Shown in pieces: positions 7,842-15,443 of a stretch of DNA of 46,221 nucleotides. Below the pieces are notes generated by a model. The model searched no databases. It was not told the origin of the DNA and saw only the letters and a program-made list of their open reading frames with translations. The DNA comes from RYN-431 sp036388295 (GTDB taxonomy: Bacteria; Planctomycetota; Phycisphaerae; Tepidisphaerales; Tepidisphaeraceae): NCBI GenBank assembly GCA_036388295.1, contig DASVSC010000108.1:1-46221 (forward strand), given 5' to 3'. The number at the start of each line of letters is the position of its first letter. Positions within the stretch are counted from its first letter, which is position 1. The position numbers and the translations under genes are program-made.

Positions 7842-10547
7842 ATGAACGACGTCAGCCCTGACCTCACCCGCTCTGACCGCCGCACCGCGCTCGAACCGCT
7901 CGAATCGCGGCAACTGATGAGCGGCGTCACGCTCGACAGCGGCGTGCTGCGCATCACCGGCCTGGCCGACCAGAGCAACGCCGCCAGCGTGCGTGTCGAA
8001 GGGAATAAGGTCTACACCTTACTCAACGGCGACAGCCGGCGCTTCGGCTTGGCGGACGTCAAACAGATCCGCATCGCCGGCGGCGACGCGGCCGACGTCA
8101 TCAGCGTGGACGCTTCAGTCAAGGTGTCGGTCCGCATCCAGGGCCTTGGCGGCGACGACCGCCTTGGCGGCGGCAGCGGTCGCGACATCATCGAAGCCGG
8201 CGCTGGCCAGGACACGGTTTACGGCAACGGCGGGCGCGACGCCATCAACGGCGGCGCCGGCCGCGACCGCATTTACGGCAACGACGGCAACGACAGCATC
8301 AACGGCGGCTCGGGCGCTGACCTACAGTTCGGCAGCGCGGGCGACGACCGTTTCCTGCGCGTCGAACGCCATGACAAGCTCTACGGCGGCCGCGGTCTGG
8401 ACACGATGACCCTAGCCCGGGCCGCCCGTACGCCGATGTCCGCCGTCGGCAACACGGCCAGCGGCGTCGTGCGGATGAGCGGCATGAGCCTGGTCAACGC
8501 CGACACCGGCCGCGCCATTGAAGGCTTCGAATATTTCAAAAACGGTTCCAAGCTCGATTTAGCCAAGCTGCCGGCCCGCATGAGCGTGCGCGCCAACCTC
8601 GCCGGCGGCACCAGCAGCACTGTTCGGTTCGACATCGACGGCAACGTCGGCTTCCGCACCGAAACCAGTGCGCCCTATGCCTTGGGCGGCGACGCTTCGG
8701 GCAAGTTCATCCCCGTCACCTTCAGCCCCGGTCAGCACACCATCGTCGCCAGCACGATGGCCGGCGGCAGCGTGTTGTCGAGCAAGTCGGTCACCTTCAC
8801 CGTGATCGCCGCCACGCCGGCCAAGCCCACGAAGCCAGTGAAGCCGACGCCCGCCAAACCGTCCAAGCCCGTCGACAACACGCCCACGCCGTCGCAGGAC
8901 GACACGACGAACGTCGGCACGCCCGTCGCCGTCATCAAAGCCATCAGCCGCACCGTTCCGGCCGGCACCAGCGTTCACGTCGACGCGCTCTCCAGCCAGC
9001 TCAAGGGCGGCTTGTGGAACGACGGCAAATACGCCTGGGACTTCGGTGACAGCGGCGGCCGCCACAACGTGATGCGCGGCTTCAACGCCGCCCACGCCTA
9101 CGACCAGCCCGGCACGTACGCGGTCAGCCTCACCGTCACCAACGCCGGCGGCAAGCAGAACACCACAACCTTGAACGTGACCGTCACCGCCGCCGCCCGC
9201 CGGGTGATTTACGTGTCGGCCGAAGGTTCGGACAAATACGACGGCAGCAGCACTAATCGGCCGATCAAAACGATCGACAAGGCGCTCTCGCTGCTGGACG
9301 ACAACACCGAAATCCTGTTCCAGCGCGGCGACACGTTCACGCAGGACGAGTCGTTCCGCATCAAGCACAGCAACGTGCTGATCGGCGCCTACGGCAGCGG
9401 CCGGCAGCCGAAAATCGTCTGGAACGGCCAGCGCCAGAACAACGTAATGTTCTACGCCAACGCCGGCACGGAAAACATCACGGTCCAGGATCTGTCGATC
9501 AACACGATCTTCGACCAGGACACCAACGACAGCGGCACGCCGATGGCGTTCAAGATGTGCGGCACGAACTTCACCGCCCGCCGGAACACGCTGCTGAACC
9601 TGCAGTACGGCTTCATGCTCAACGCCAAGCCGACCGGCGTGTTGATCCAGGACAACAGCGCGCCGCTGGAAACCGGTTTGCGCAAGTACTTCGCCTGGGT
9701 GGAAGGCGACCACATCACCATCGTCGGCAACGACGCGGCCAACAGCACGCGTGAGCACATCGTCCGCATGAACTACGTGTCGATGATCAACGTCAGCGAC
9801 AACGACCTGCGCAACATCAGCCGTCGTGAAATCGGCGACTACTGGGACTACCGCAAGCCGGCGCTGAACGTGCAGAGCGGCGAGTTCGCGTACGCCTACA
9901 ACAACAAGATCGACTCAAGCTTCCAGATCGGCCCGCTCGGCCAACTCAACGGCATGAAGACGAAGGAAAACCGCTTCAAGTACGTGATCGGCGAGAGCAA
10001 CGAAGTGTTCAACGAACAGATCGGCGTCAACCATGGCGCTGAACACGTGACCCTTCGCGATAACGTCGTCCACAACGACAACGGTCTGGCCATCGCGATT
10101 GACGGCTACGACAGCGGCTACGGGCGCGGCGTGGTGGATTTGTCGTTGGAAAACAACACGGTCGTGAACAACGGCACCGTCGGCAACTTCATCCACGTCT
10201 ACGGGAAGGTCGACGGCATCCGCATGACGGGCAATGTTTACCTGGCCCCGAAGCTGCAGCTCGGCACTCGCGAAACGGCGGCCGTGAAGCTGGAGCCCGA
10301 CGCCTACGGCAGCTTCACGAAAATCGACGGCAACGTCTGGCCCGTCGCCGCCAGCATTGCCGGCTGGATTCATGAGGTGGCCATGAACTACGTCGGCGTC
10401 GGCTACACCGAAACCGGTTTCAAAACCGCCGACGAATGGAACGGCCTGCGCATCGTCGGCGACGACGTGTTCCGCAACGTCACGCCCACCGCGTCCTACA
10501 GCCTGGTGCTCAACGGCGTCCGCGTGGGCGCGAAGCTCGCGGCGTAA
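7842..10547 (+). CDS. LEPR-XLL surface protein: RTX repeats, PKD domain, right-handed beta-helix
   Basis: A 901-residue predicted exported protein. LEPLESRQLMS at residues 17-27 is the N-terminal LEPR-XLL motif of planctomycete surface proteins, thought to mark them for export or anchoring; no ordinary signal peptide is seen. Residues about 100-180 hold RTX-type GGxGxDxxx nonapeptides (GGGSGRDII, GGAGRDRIYGNDGNDSINGG), expected to bind calcium. A Lys/Pro/Thr linker at about 323-352 leads to a PKD-like domain at about 361-448 (YAWDFGDSG, HAYDQPGTYAVSLTV). From about 453 to the end a right-handed parallel beta-helix is likely: YVSAEGSDKYDGSSTNRPIKTI, then repeated xNxI/NNxV rungs. Such helices occur in polysaccharide lyases and adhesins; no lyase active site could be picked out. 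ATG 7842 is preceded by GGGG only. The transcript probably ends at the hairpin 7 bases... directly after the stop codon (10549-10574). Confidence 0.85.
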   Translation: MNDVSPDLTRSDRRTALEPLESRQLMSGVTLDSGVLRITGLADQSNAASVRVEGNKVYTLLNGDSRRFGLADVKQIRIAGGDAADVISVDASVKVSVRIQGLGGDDRLGGGSGRDIIEAGAGQDTVYGNGGRDAINGGAGRDRIYGNDGNDSINGGSGADLQFGSAGDDRFLRVERHDKLYGGRGLDTMTLARAARTPMSAVGNTASGVVRMSGMSLVNADTGRAIEGFEYFKNGSKLDLAKLPARMSVRANLAGGTSSTVRFDIDGNVGFRTETSAPYALGGDASGKFIPVTFSPGQHTIVASTMAGGSVLSSKSVTFTVIAATPAKPTKPVKPTPAKPSKPVDNTPTPSQDDTTNVGTPVAVIKAISRTVPAGTSVHVDALSSQLKGGLWNDGKYAWDFGDSGGRHNVMRGFNAAHAYDQPGTYAVSLTVTNAGGKQNTTTLNVTVTAAARRVIYVSAEGSDKYDGSSTNRPIKTIDKALSLLDDNTEILFQRGDTFTQDESFRIKHSNVLIGAYGSGRQPKIVWNGQRQNNVMFYANAGTENITVQDLSINTIFDQDTNDSGTPMAFKMCGTNFTARRNTLLNLQYGFMLNAKPTGVLIQDNSAPLETGLRKYFAWVEGDHITIVGNDAANSTREHIVRMNYVSMINVSDNDLRNISRREIGDYWDYRKPALNVQSGEFAYAYNNKIDSSFQIGPLGQLNGMKTKENRFKYVIGESNEVFNEQIGVNHGAEHVTLRDNVVHNDNGLAIAIDGYDSGYGRGVVDLSLENNTVVNNGTVGNFIHVYGKVDGIRMTGNVYLAPKLQLGTRETAAVKLEPDAYGSFTKIDGNVWPVAASIAGWIHEVAMNYVGVGYTETGFKTADEWNGLRIVGDDVFRNVTPTASYSLVLNGVRVGAKLAA

Positions 10548-10548
10548 C

Positions 10549-10574
10549 CGAAGGCGATCTCCGCGCCTTCGTTT
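10549..10574 (+). terminator. intrinsic terminator candidate after the LEPR-XLL gene
   Basis: CGAAGGCG (10549-10556), a 7-base loop, CGCCTTCG (10564-10571), then TTT. An 8-bp perfect stem starting one base after the stop codon (TAA 10545-10547). The T run is short, so termination strength is uncertain. Confidence 0.6.
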
Positions 10575-10601
10575 CAGACACGGGTCGACGCGCCGTCCGG
10601 G

Positions 10602-10621
10602 GTAGCCGCTTCAGCGGCCAC
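10602..10621. repeat. REP-like hairpin GTAG-CCGC-TTCA-GCGG-CCAC
   Basis: GCCGC, tetraloop TTCA, GCGGC (10605-10618), with GTAG at the foot on the plus strand and GTGG on the minus strand. It is a single small hairpin in the 135-base gap between the surface protein gene and a small orphan gene. It shares the foot and tetraloop layout of the elements at 3035 and 7579. Confidence 0.5.
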
Positions 10622-10682
10622 CTCAACGTCGCGAACACCCGCCCGTCTTGGCACCGCCCGCTCGATCCTCGACAATGACGCC

Positions 10683-10973
10683 ATGGAATCCCACGGCACG
10701 CATAGCTATTTCGACTGGCAGGTTTCGACGCTCATGCTGTCGTACGACGTGATCGACCCGATCGCCCGCACCGATGACCGCCGCCAGACCGAGCGTCAAC
10801 GACAGGTGGAGCAGGAGATTCACGACATCGCCCAAGCGACCATTCCCGACGCGTACAAGCAGAATCCGAACCTGGATTTCCCCCCGGCCGTCGTGATGCT
10901 GCTGACGCGGGCGACGCTGAAGCGGGCGTTCGAAATCGTGGGCGTGTCGGCTGAATCGGTTGCCGCGCACTGA
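10683..10973 (+). CDS. small conserved-looking hypothetical protein, 96 residues
   Basis: ATG at 10683, 96 residues, not recognised. It has no signal peptide or transmembrane segment. The first part is mixed (SYFDWQVSTLMLSYDVIDPIA), the middle is a charged likely helix (DDRRQTERQRQVEQEIHDIAQ), and the end is a hydrophobic helix (PPAVVMLLTRATLKRAFEIVG). That pattern suits a small helical cytoplasmic protein, possibly a partner subunit. No clear ribosome site precedes the start. It stands between the surface protein gene and the convergent repeat-protein gene (7 bases between stop codons), with no operon partner. Codon pattern (strong GC at third positions) supports coding. Confidence 0.5.
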   Translation: MESHGTHSYFDWQVSTLMLSYDVIDPIARTDDRRQTERQRQVEQEIHDIAQATIPDAYKQNPNLDFPPAVVMLLTRATLKRAFEIVGVSAESVAAH

Positions 10974-10980
10974 TCCAGCG

Positions 10981-11571
10981 TTACACCCGCCGGGTCGACC
11001 GTTTCCGCACCTTCGTCGGCGAGATTTTTGAGGCCCGCAGCGCTGCGTCGTACGAACCGAAGTACCGCAGGGCCGCCGCGTGCAGGCCGGCGTCGTCGCG
11101 CTGCACCGCGCCGCTATTCAGGGAATCGCCCTCGGCGTAACGCGACCGCAGTTCGAACACGATGGAGCTTTTGTCCCAACGGCGGTAGCGCGACACGTCG
11201 TCCGAATCCAGGCCGGCGGCGTGGAGGGCGCGGTCCCACGAGCCGAACAAGCGCCCCTGAATGGCCGCGAACGCCGCCCGGCCGAGGTCATCGCGACGCT
11301 TCGTCACTGACGCCCAGTTCAGGTCCTGACTCTTGCGCTTGGCCGACTTGATCAGGGCGATCACGCGCGGCTTCGTCCATCGCGGCCGGCGGACGACATC
11401 GGCGTAATCAATGCCCGCCTTCTCAATCGCGGTGCGATACGACTTAAAATGGTACGCTGCGGCGGAGACCAGCGCCTGGTTCTTCTTCGCCAGGCTGTTG
11501 TAAGAGAGGTCCCGCTTCTTCTTATGCAGCGCTTTGAGTTCCGCAATAATACGCTGCTTCGTCCAGACCAT
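10981..11571 (-). CDS. protein of three homing-endonuclease-associated (HNH_repeat-like) repeats
   Basis: A 196-residue basic protein made almost entirely of three tandem repeats beginning W-T/D-K at residues 3, 65 and 132, about 62-67 residues each. Each has the pattern W-x-K-x-x-I-x-x-x-[IL]-x(12-15)-L-x(12)-L-x-x-A-A-x(5)-[FG]-[GK]-S-[YW]-x-x-A-[IL]-x-[KA]-[AS]-[GK]-[IL]. This resembles the helical repeat that flanks HNH homing endonucleases and contacts DNA. No HNH or other nuclease motif (H-N-H, LAGLIDADG, GIY-YIG) is present, so it is either a DNA-binding protein or the remnant of an endonuclease. ATG at 11571 is chosen; a TTG 30 bases upstream is possible. Its start lies 37 bases from the divergent truB start, so the two promoters must overlap. 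Confidence 0.65.
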   Translation of the reverse strand: MVWTKQRIIAELKALHKKKRDLSYNSLAKKNQALVSAAAYHFKSYRTAIEKAGIDYADVVRRPRWTKPRVIALIKSAKRKSQDLNWASVTKRRDDLGRAAFAAIQGRLFGSWDRALHAAGLDSDDVSRYRRWDKSSIVFELRSRYAEGDSLNSGAVQRDDAGLHAAALRYFGSYDAALRASKISPTKVRKRSTRRV

Positions 11572-11608
11572 AGTAACTTGTAGTAATCGCAGTGAAGGCA
11601 ATCAAGCA

Positions 11609-12292
11609 GTGACAGACTTAAATGATATTCATGGTGTTCTGAACCTGGACAAGCCGCCGGGCATCACCTCGGCCGTGGTCGTGGCGCGCGTGAAGCGCCT
11701 GCTCGGCGGCCGCGCGAAGGTCGGCCACGCCGGCACGCTCGATTCGTTTGCGACCGGCGTCCTGCTCATTCTCGTCGGCCGCGCGACCAAACGGTGTGAA
11801 GAGTTGATGGGCTCGCCGAAGCAGTACGAAACGACCATTCGCCTGGGTGCGATTACGCCGACGCTCGACCCGTTGTCGCCGCCTGAAATGCAGAATGTCT
11901 CTGCGCCACCGAGCGAAAACGAAATTATCGCCGTGCTCTCCGCCCAGACCGGTGATGTATTGCAGACGCCACCGCTGTTCAGTGCGTTGAAGGTGGACGG
12001 CCGCCGCGCCAGCGACCGAACACGCGACGGCGAAGCCCTCACGCTGCCGCCGCGGCCCGTGCGAATCGATGCCATTGATCTGTTGGAATACGTCTGGCCG
12101 GACCTACGTGTCCGCATCGACTGCGGCCGCGGAACTTACGTCCGCTCCATCGCCCGAGACGTCGGTCAGGCGTTAGGCGTAGGCGGTTACCTTACCCAAC
12201 TGCGCCGCACCCGTGTCGGCCCATTTAGCGCAGAGCATGCAGTTCGCCTCGATAACTTAACGCCGGCCGACGTCGTGGCGCGTCTGGTTTGA
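11609..12292 (+). CDS. truB: tRNA pseudouridine(55) synthase TruB, short form
   Basis: A 227-residue enzyme that converts U55 of the tRNA T-loop to pseudouridine. The catalytic motif GHAGTLDSFATGVL carries the essential aspartate at residue 45; GVLNLDKPPGITS at the N-terminus and CGRGTYVRSIARDVG in the C-terminal half are the other TruB signatures. The start is taken as GTG at 11609, preceded by GAAGG at 11594-11598, because conserved sequence begins there; the open frame reaches further upstream without homology. It is about 70 residues shorter than the Escherichia coli enzyme, with no C-terminal PUA-like domain. It is not next to infB or rbfA as in many bacteria. It converges with the next gene, with three bases between stop codons. 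Confidence 0.93.
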   Translation: MTDLNDIHGVLNLDKPPGITSAVVVARVKRLLGGRAKVGHAGTLDSFATGVLLILVGRATKRCEELMGSPKQYETTIRLGAITPTLDPLSPPEMQNVSAPPSENEIIAVLSAQTGDVLQTPPLFSALKVDGRRASDRTRDGEALTLPPRPVRIDAIDLLEYVWPDLRVRIDCGRGTYVRSIARDVGQALGVGGYLTQLRRTRVGPFSAEHAVRLDNLTPADVVARLV

Positions 12293-12295
12293 GCG

Positions 12296-13096
12296 TTAGC
12301 ATTCCGCCACGCACCGGTTTTCGAGTCGGCCAATGCCTTCGATTTCAACGACCACCCGGTCCCCGTCCTTGAGCCACACCGGCGGCGTACGGCCTATGCC
12401 AACGCCCTCCGGCGTGCCCGTCAGGATGACCGTGCCCGGCCGAAGTGTGAGCGTTGAGGATAACGACGCGATCAGCGCCGGCACGTCGTAAATCATGTCG
12501 GCTGTCGTCGAATCTTGCATCACCTGATCGTTCAGAGTGCATGTGACGCGCAGCGCGTTCGGGTTGGCGATCTCGTCCTTCGTCACCAGATACGGCCCGA
12601 TCGGGCAGAAGGTGTCGAAGGACTTCCCGCGTGCGAATTGCCCGCCGCCCAGGGCTTTGTCACGCTGCCAATCGCGGGCCGAGATGTCATTGGCGCAGGT
12701 GTAGCCGAGGACGTGGTCGAGCGCCGTGTCGCGCGTCACGTGCCGTGCCGCTTTCCCGATCACCACGCACAGCTCGGCCTCAAAATCGACGGACGCGCTG
12801 TTGCGTGGCAACACGATGTCGCCGCCCGGATGGTTGAGCGTGCCGGAGGCCTTGATGAACAGCATCGGGTTCTGCGGCACCGGGCTGCCGGTTTCCACGG
12901 CATGGGCGCGGTAGTTGACGCCGATACAAAGAATGTCGGTCGGTACCAGCGGAGAAAGCAGCCGTTCGATCGGCAGCACGTCCGACGTGACGGCCCAGTT
13001 GCCAAGCAGATCCCCCTCAACCCGCCGGGCCAAGCCTTCGTCGATTACCTGTCCGAGCACGGTGCGCCCGCCACTGACAAACCGCGCTATTTTCAT
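12296..13096 (-). CDS. fumarylacetoacetate hydrolase-fold family protein
   Basis: A 266-residue cytoplasmic enzyme of the FAH superfamily. Typical stretches are ILCIGVNYRAHAVE near residue 55, the metal-binding acidic cluster around VDFEAELCVVIG (about 104-115), ANDISARDWQ, KSFDTFCPIGP and ILTGTPEGVG. Members include fumarylpyruvate hydrolase, 2-hydroxyhepta-2,4-diene-1,7-dioate isomerase, 2,4-diketo-3-deoxy-L-fuconate hydrolase and acylpyruvases; they cleave or isomerise short beta-diketo acids with a divalent metal. The sequence alone does not tell which. The ATG at 13096 follows directly on the tRNA-Val region in divergent orientation. No catabolic partner gene is adjacent, so the pathway is unknown. 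A sugar-acid route would suit the hexuronate-type transporter 10 kb away, but that is weak inference. Confidence 0.88.
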   Translation of the reverse strand: MKIARFVSGGRTVLGQVIDEGLARRVEGDLLGNWAVTSDVLPIERLLSPLVPTDILCIGVNYRAHAVETGSPVPQNPMLFIKASGTLNHPGGDIVLPRNSASVDFEAELCVVIGKAARHVTRDTALDHVLGYTCANDISARDWQRDKALGGGQFARGKSFDTFCPIGPYLVTKDEIANPNALRVTCTLNDQVMQDSTTADMIYDVPALIASLSSTLTLRPGTVILTGTPEGVGIGRTPPVWLKDGDRVVVEIEGIGRLENRCVAEC

Positions 13097-13130
13097 CCGG
13101 CCTCCGGTTCGCTTATGCTCTGACCGTACC

Positions 13131-13203
13131 GGGCGATTAGCTCAGCGGCTAGAGCGCCTCGCTTACACCGAGGATGTCGTGGGTTCAAATCCCTCATCGC
13201 CCA
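13131..13203 (+). tRNA. tRNA-Val, anticodon TAC
   Basis: A 73-base cloverleaf. Acceptor GGGCGAT (13131-13137) pairs with ATCGCCC (13196-13202), discriminator A at 13203. D arm is GCTC...GAGC. The anticodon stem CCTCG/CGAGG encloses loop CTTACAC, anticodon TAC, which reads GTA/GTG valine codons. The T arm is GTGGG-TTCAAAT-CCCTC, with one T-T mismatch. The CCA end is not encoded (GTT follows), so a CCA-adding enzyme is needed. A TATGCT at 13114-13119 is a possible -10 element. Confidence 0.93.
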
Positions 13204-13399
13204 GTTTAGTGCGTTCATTGAGGTTCCGTTCCGGACTTCGGCTTAGTTTTGGCTGAACGTTTTATCACGCCGGACTGCGATGTAGGCAGCCATCCGTTCT
13301 GCTGTTTCCTCGTGCTGGCAACGGGCTCACGGATTCGTAACGAATGAACGCCCCGATCCAGGTATGCCGTCACCTGCCGACAACGAGCTTAGTGCTCGA

Positions 13400-14476
13400 T
13401 TAGTCGATGTTACGTGCTGGGACAGGGTGATTTAGCGCCAGCCATTGGTCCACTTCGTGCTTGGCGTTGGCGACGGTAGCGTCAGCGGAATGCACGCGGT
13501 CCAGCGCCGCTTTCCAGGCATCGACGGTAGGCCGGAAGTTGACGCCCGATGCGGACTGGCCGTGGGTGAAATAGATGGTCAGTGCCGCGGCCCGGGCGCA
13601 CGCAATGCCTGTCGCTTCGTCGGGCGTCGACAGGCGCTCGCGATAGTGGTCCGCTAGCTGGCGGCTCGACTCGAACAACGCCGCGACGTGTGCCGGCTCA
13701 TGGAGCCTGCTCGTTCGGCTGTAGACGGTCATCGCCAACTCGCGGCGGTCGTCCGTGAGCATGTTCAGGAGCTGTCGGTCGAGGTCGGGCAGCCGCATCA
13801 TACGCTGAGCGATCACACTGCGGACGCTTTCGGGGCAGTCCGGGTCGGTGAAGAAGCTGGCGTACCGATCGACCGGCGCGTTGGCGGGGATGGCAGCCAC
13901 CTCCTCGGCATACGGCCGGGCGAGGTCGGCTTGTTTCGCCTGATCGGCTTCAAACTTCTGCCAAGTGCGTGCGATCGTCGTCTGGTCCATTCCGTAAAAT
14001 GCCGCGTAGACGACTGCGGACAGAGTGAACAATATCCCAATCACGGCGCGAATCGTCCCGCTCGAAAACGTGGCCGGCGCGTTGAGCGGGAATAACAGCA
14101 GGAGAACGGAGAGCAGAGTCAGAAGGTAGGCGAACGCAATGGCGACGGCTTCTGCGCCCGGGCTGATTTGTGCGCCGGACCGCGACACGGCCGTGATCGC
14201 CATGCAGGTGGCCGCGTCGAGGGCGAAAAATAGTGCGGCGACGACCAGCCACTGAAGCAAGGCAAACGGCACCAGTCCGTTGAACCCGCCGCGCGCCACA
14301 CAAAAACCGATGAGCAGCGCGAGCAGAATCCACCGCAGCGCGACGGCGATCACCATCAGAAACAACGGCCCGACGGCGTCGGAGCCTGCGACGTTAAAAC
14401 TGGCCCGCAACGACATGGCGGCCACGACGGAGATCGGGATCAAGAAAAGGATCAGTACGTTGCCTGCGATTTGCAT
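13400..14476 (-). CDS. hypothetical membrane protein with soluble C-terminal half
   Basis: 358 residues, not recognised. The first half holds about five hydrophobic segments (residues about 2-22, 34-60, 66-90, 108-130, 140-163). The second half is soluble and helical (about 170-358), ending HPVPARNID, and has no motif known to me. After the last membrane segment comes a coiled-coil-like run (TWQKFEADQAKQADLARPYAEEV). The soluble helical half could be a scaffold or repeat domain, but no repeat period is clear. Start ATG at 14476. It is on the same strand as the next membrane protein gene (14632-15054), 155 bases apart, so they may be co-transcribed. A small hairpin CGAGC-TTAGT-GCTCG (13384-13398) lies just past the stop codon. 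Confidence 0.6.
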   Translation of the reverse strand: MQIAGNVLILFLIPISVVAAMSLRASFNVAGSDAVGPLFLMVIAVALRWILLALLIGFCVARGGFNGLVPFALLQWLVVAALFFALDAATCMAITAVSRSGAQISPGAEAVAIAFAYLLTLLSVLLLLFPLNAPATFSSGTIRAVIGILFTLSAVVYAAFYGMDQTTIARTWQKFEADQAKQADLARPYAEEVAAIPANAPVDRYASFFTDPDCPESVRSVIAQRMMRLPDLDRQLLNMLTDDRRELAMTVYSRTSRLHEPAHVAALFESSRQLADHYRERLSTPDEATGIACARAAALTIYFTHGQSASGVNFRPTVDAWKAALDRVHSADATVANAKHEVDQWLALNHPVPARNID

Positions 14477-14631
14477 GATCGGCCGTCCGAATCGGAATGG
14501 ATGTGCTCAAGCCGATCAACGCGAGCGGCGATCTTTGGATTCGGCCTTGCCTCATTACCACGTAAGACGAGCGTCACGGCCAAGTGAAAGGCGGCCGGGC
14601 GACGTTAATCGCCGGGCCGTCGGGTAACGAA

Positions 14632-15054
14632 TTAGAGAACGACGGTCAGGAGCAGGCACCAGACGCCAAGGCCCACGCCGGCCAGGCCCAGCGGGATCTG
14701 CACGCTCGTCAGCTTCGCGCGGACCAACTCCCCGCGTGCCATGGCGACTTCGTTCCGGCTCAGGGCCAGCCGGGTCAGCAGGTTAAAGCCCAGCAGAAAT
14801 CCGAGTGCGAACTCGACCAGGCCAGTCGCGGCGAGCGTGAGCCACAGCACCGGCCAATGATGCACGAGGCCAATGTTCAGCACCGACGAGACGATCGCCC
14901 ACACGCCCCACAGGCAGACGATCAAGCCGATCCATCCCTGATAAGGCGTGATCTTTTCGATCACCTGTTGGCTGTCCGGGCGGAACTTGGCGATCAGGCT
15001 GGCGGCGGCAACGAGACCGCACACGATCAAGGCAAGGCTGGTAATAAGACTCAT
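14632..15054 (-). CDS. small four-helix inner-membrane protein of unknown function
   Basis: 140 residues, not recognised. The start ATG at 15054 is supported by GGAG (15062-15065 on the minus strand) at 7 bases; the open frame extends further upstream but without a good start. There are four hydrophobic segments: MSLITSLALIVCGLVAAASLI, WIGLIVCLWGVWAIVSSVL, HWPVLWLTLAATGLVEFALGFLL and SVQIPLGLAGVGLGVWCLLL. Between the first two is a short charged loop (KFRPDSQQVIEKITPYQ). Small size and four helices suit an accessory subunit or a DoxX-like protein, but no diagnostic motif was found. It probably forms a unit with the 358-residue membrane protein downstream. Confidence 0.6.
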   Translation of the reverse strand: MSLITSLALIVCGLVAAASLIAKFRPDSQQVIEKITPYQGWIGLIVCLWGVWAIVSSVLNIGLVHHWPVLWLTLAATGLVEFALGFLLGFNLLTRLALSRNEVAMARGELVRAKLTSVQIPLGLAGVGLGVWCLLLTVVL

Positions 15055-15443
15055 GGCGAGACTCCAGAAAAAGCGGCAGCCGGTCCGCCGCCGGCCGTCT
15101 GGAACATCCAGATCGACCGCGACTTGACCCTTCACCGCGTCGGCTTTGCCACAAAGGGCGGTACACGAACCAGTGCGCCGTGGGATGACGAGCCGTCTAA
15201 TGAATTGAGAGAAAATCAGATGCCGGCGGACAATTCCGCCGCGCGGGCAGAGCAGCCTGCGATGTGGCCCGCTTGCGGAGCAATGGAATGACCTAACGCA
15301 TTGTCCGGCGTCGGCACGGCTTAGGAGGCAATTCTGTGGTGAACTCGAATACGGATTAGCCACCTCGCGTGTGTCTGTCGCATGGGTCTGCACACTTCCG
15401 AATCCATTCGATGGAAGTCGTTCCGATCAACGCAAGGCCCTAT
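15055..15443. other. 389-base gene-free divergent upstream region
   Basis: This lies between the divergent starts of the 140-residue membrane protein and the LEPR-XLL protein and should hold both promoters. No clear -35/-10 pair or repeat was found. AGGAGG at 15323-15328 is followed by a GTG that opens only seven codons (15336-15359), too short to call. Confidence 0.4.

Noticed and set aside
8559..9758. A 399-codon frame on the minus strand opposite the LEPR-XLL protein
   Set aside because: Antisense shadow of a clearly coding repeat protein; product is Val/Gly/Arg-rich without motif.
13131..13399. Integration site at the 3' end of tRNA-Val
   Set aside because: No integrase gene and no repeat of the tRNA end were found in the window; only 196 bases of featureless DNA follow.
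15297..15310. CGCATTGTCCGGCG shared with 31117-31130
   Set aside because: A single shared 14-mer is expected by chance in a window of this size and GC content; flanks do not match.
15336..15359. A seven-codon frame after a strong AGGAGG site, possible leader peptide
   Set aside because: There is no attenuator structure and no amino-acid bias; too short to support.
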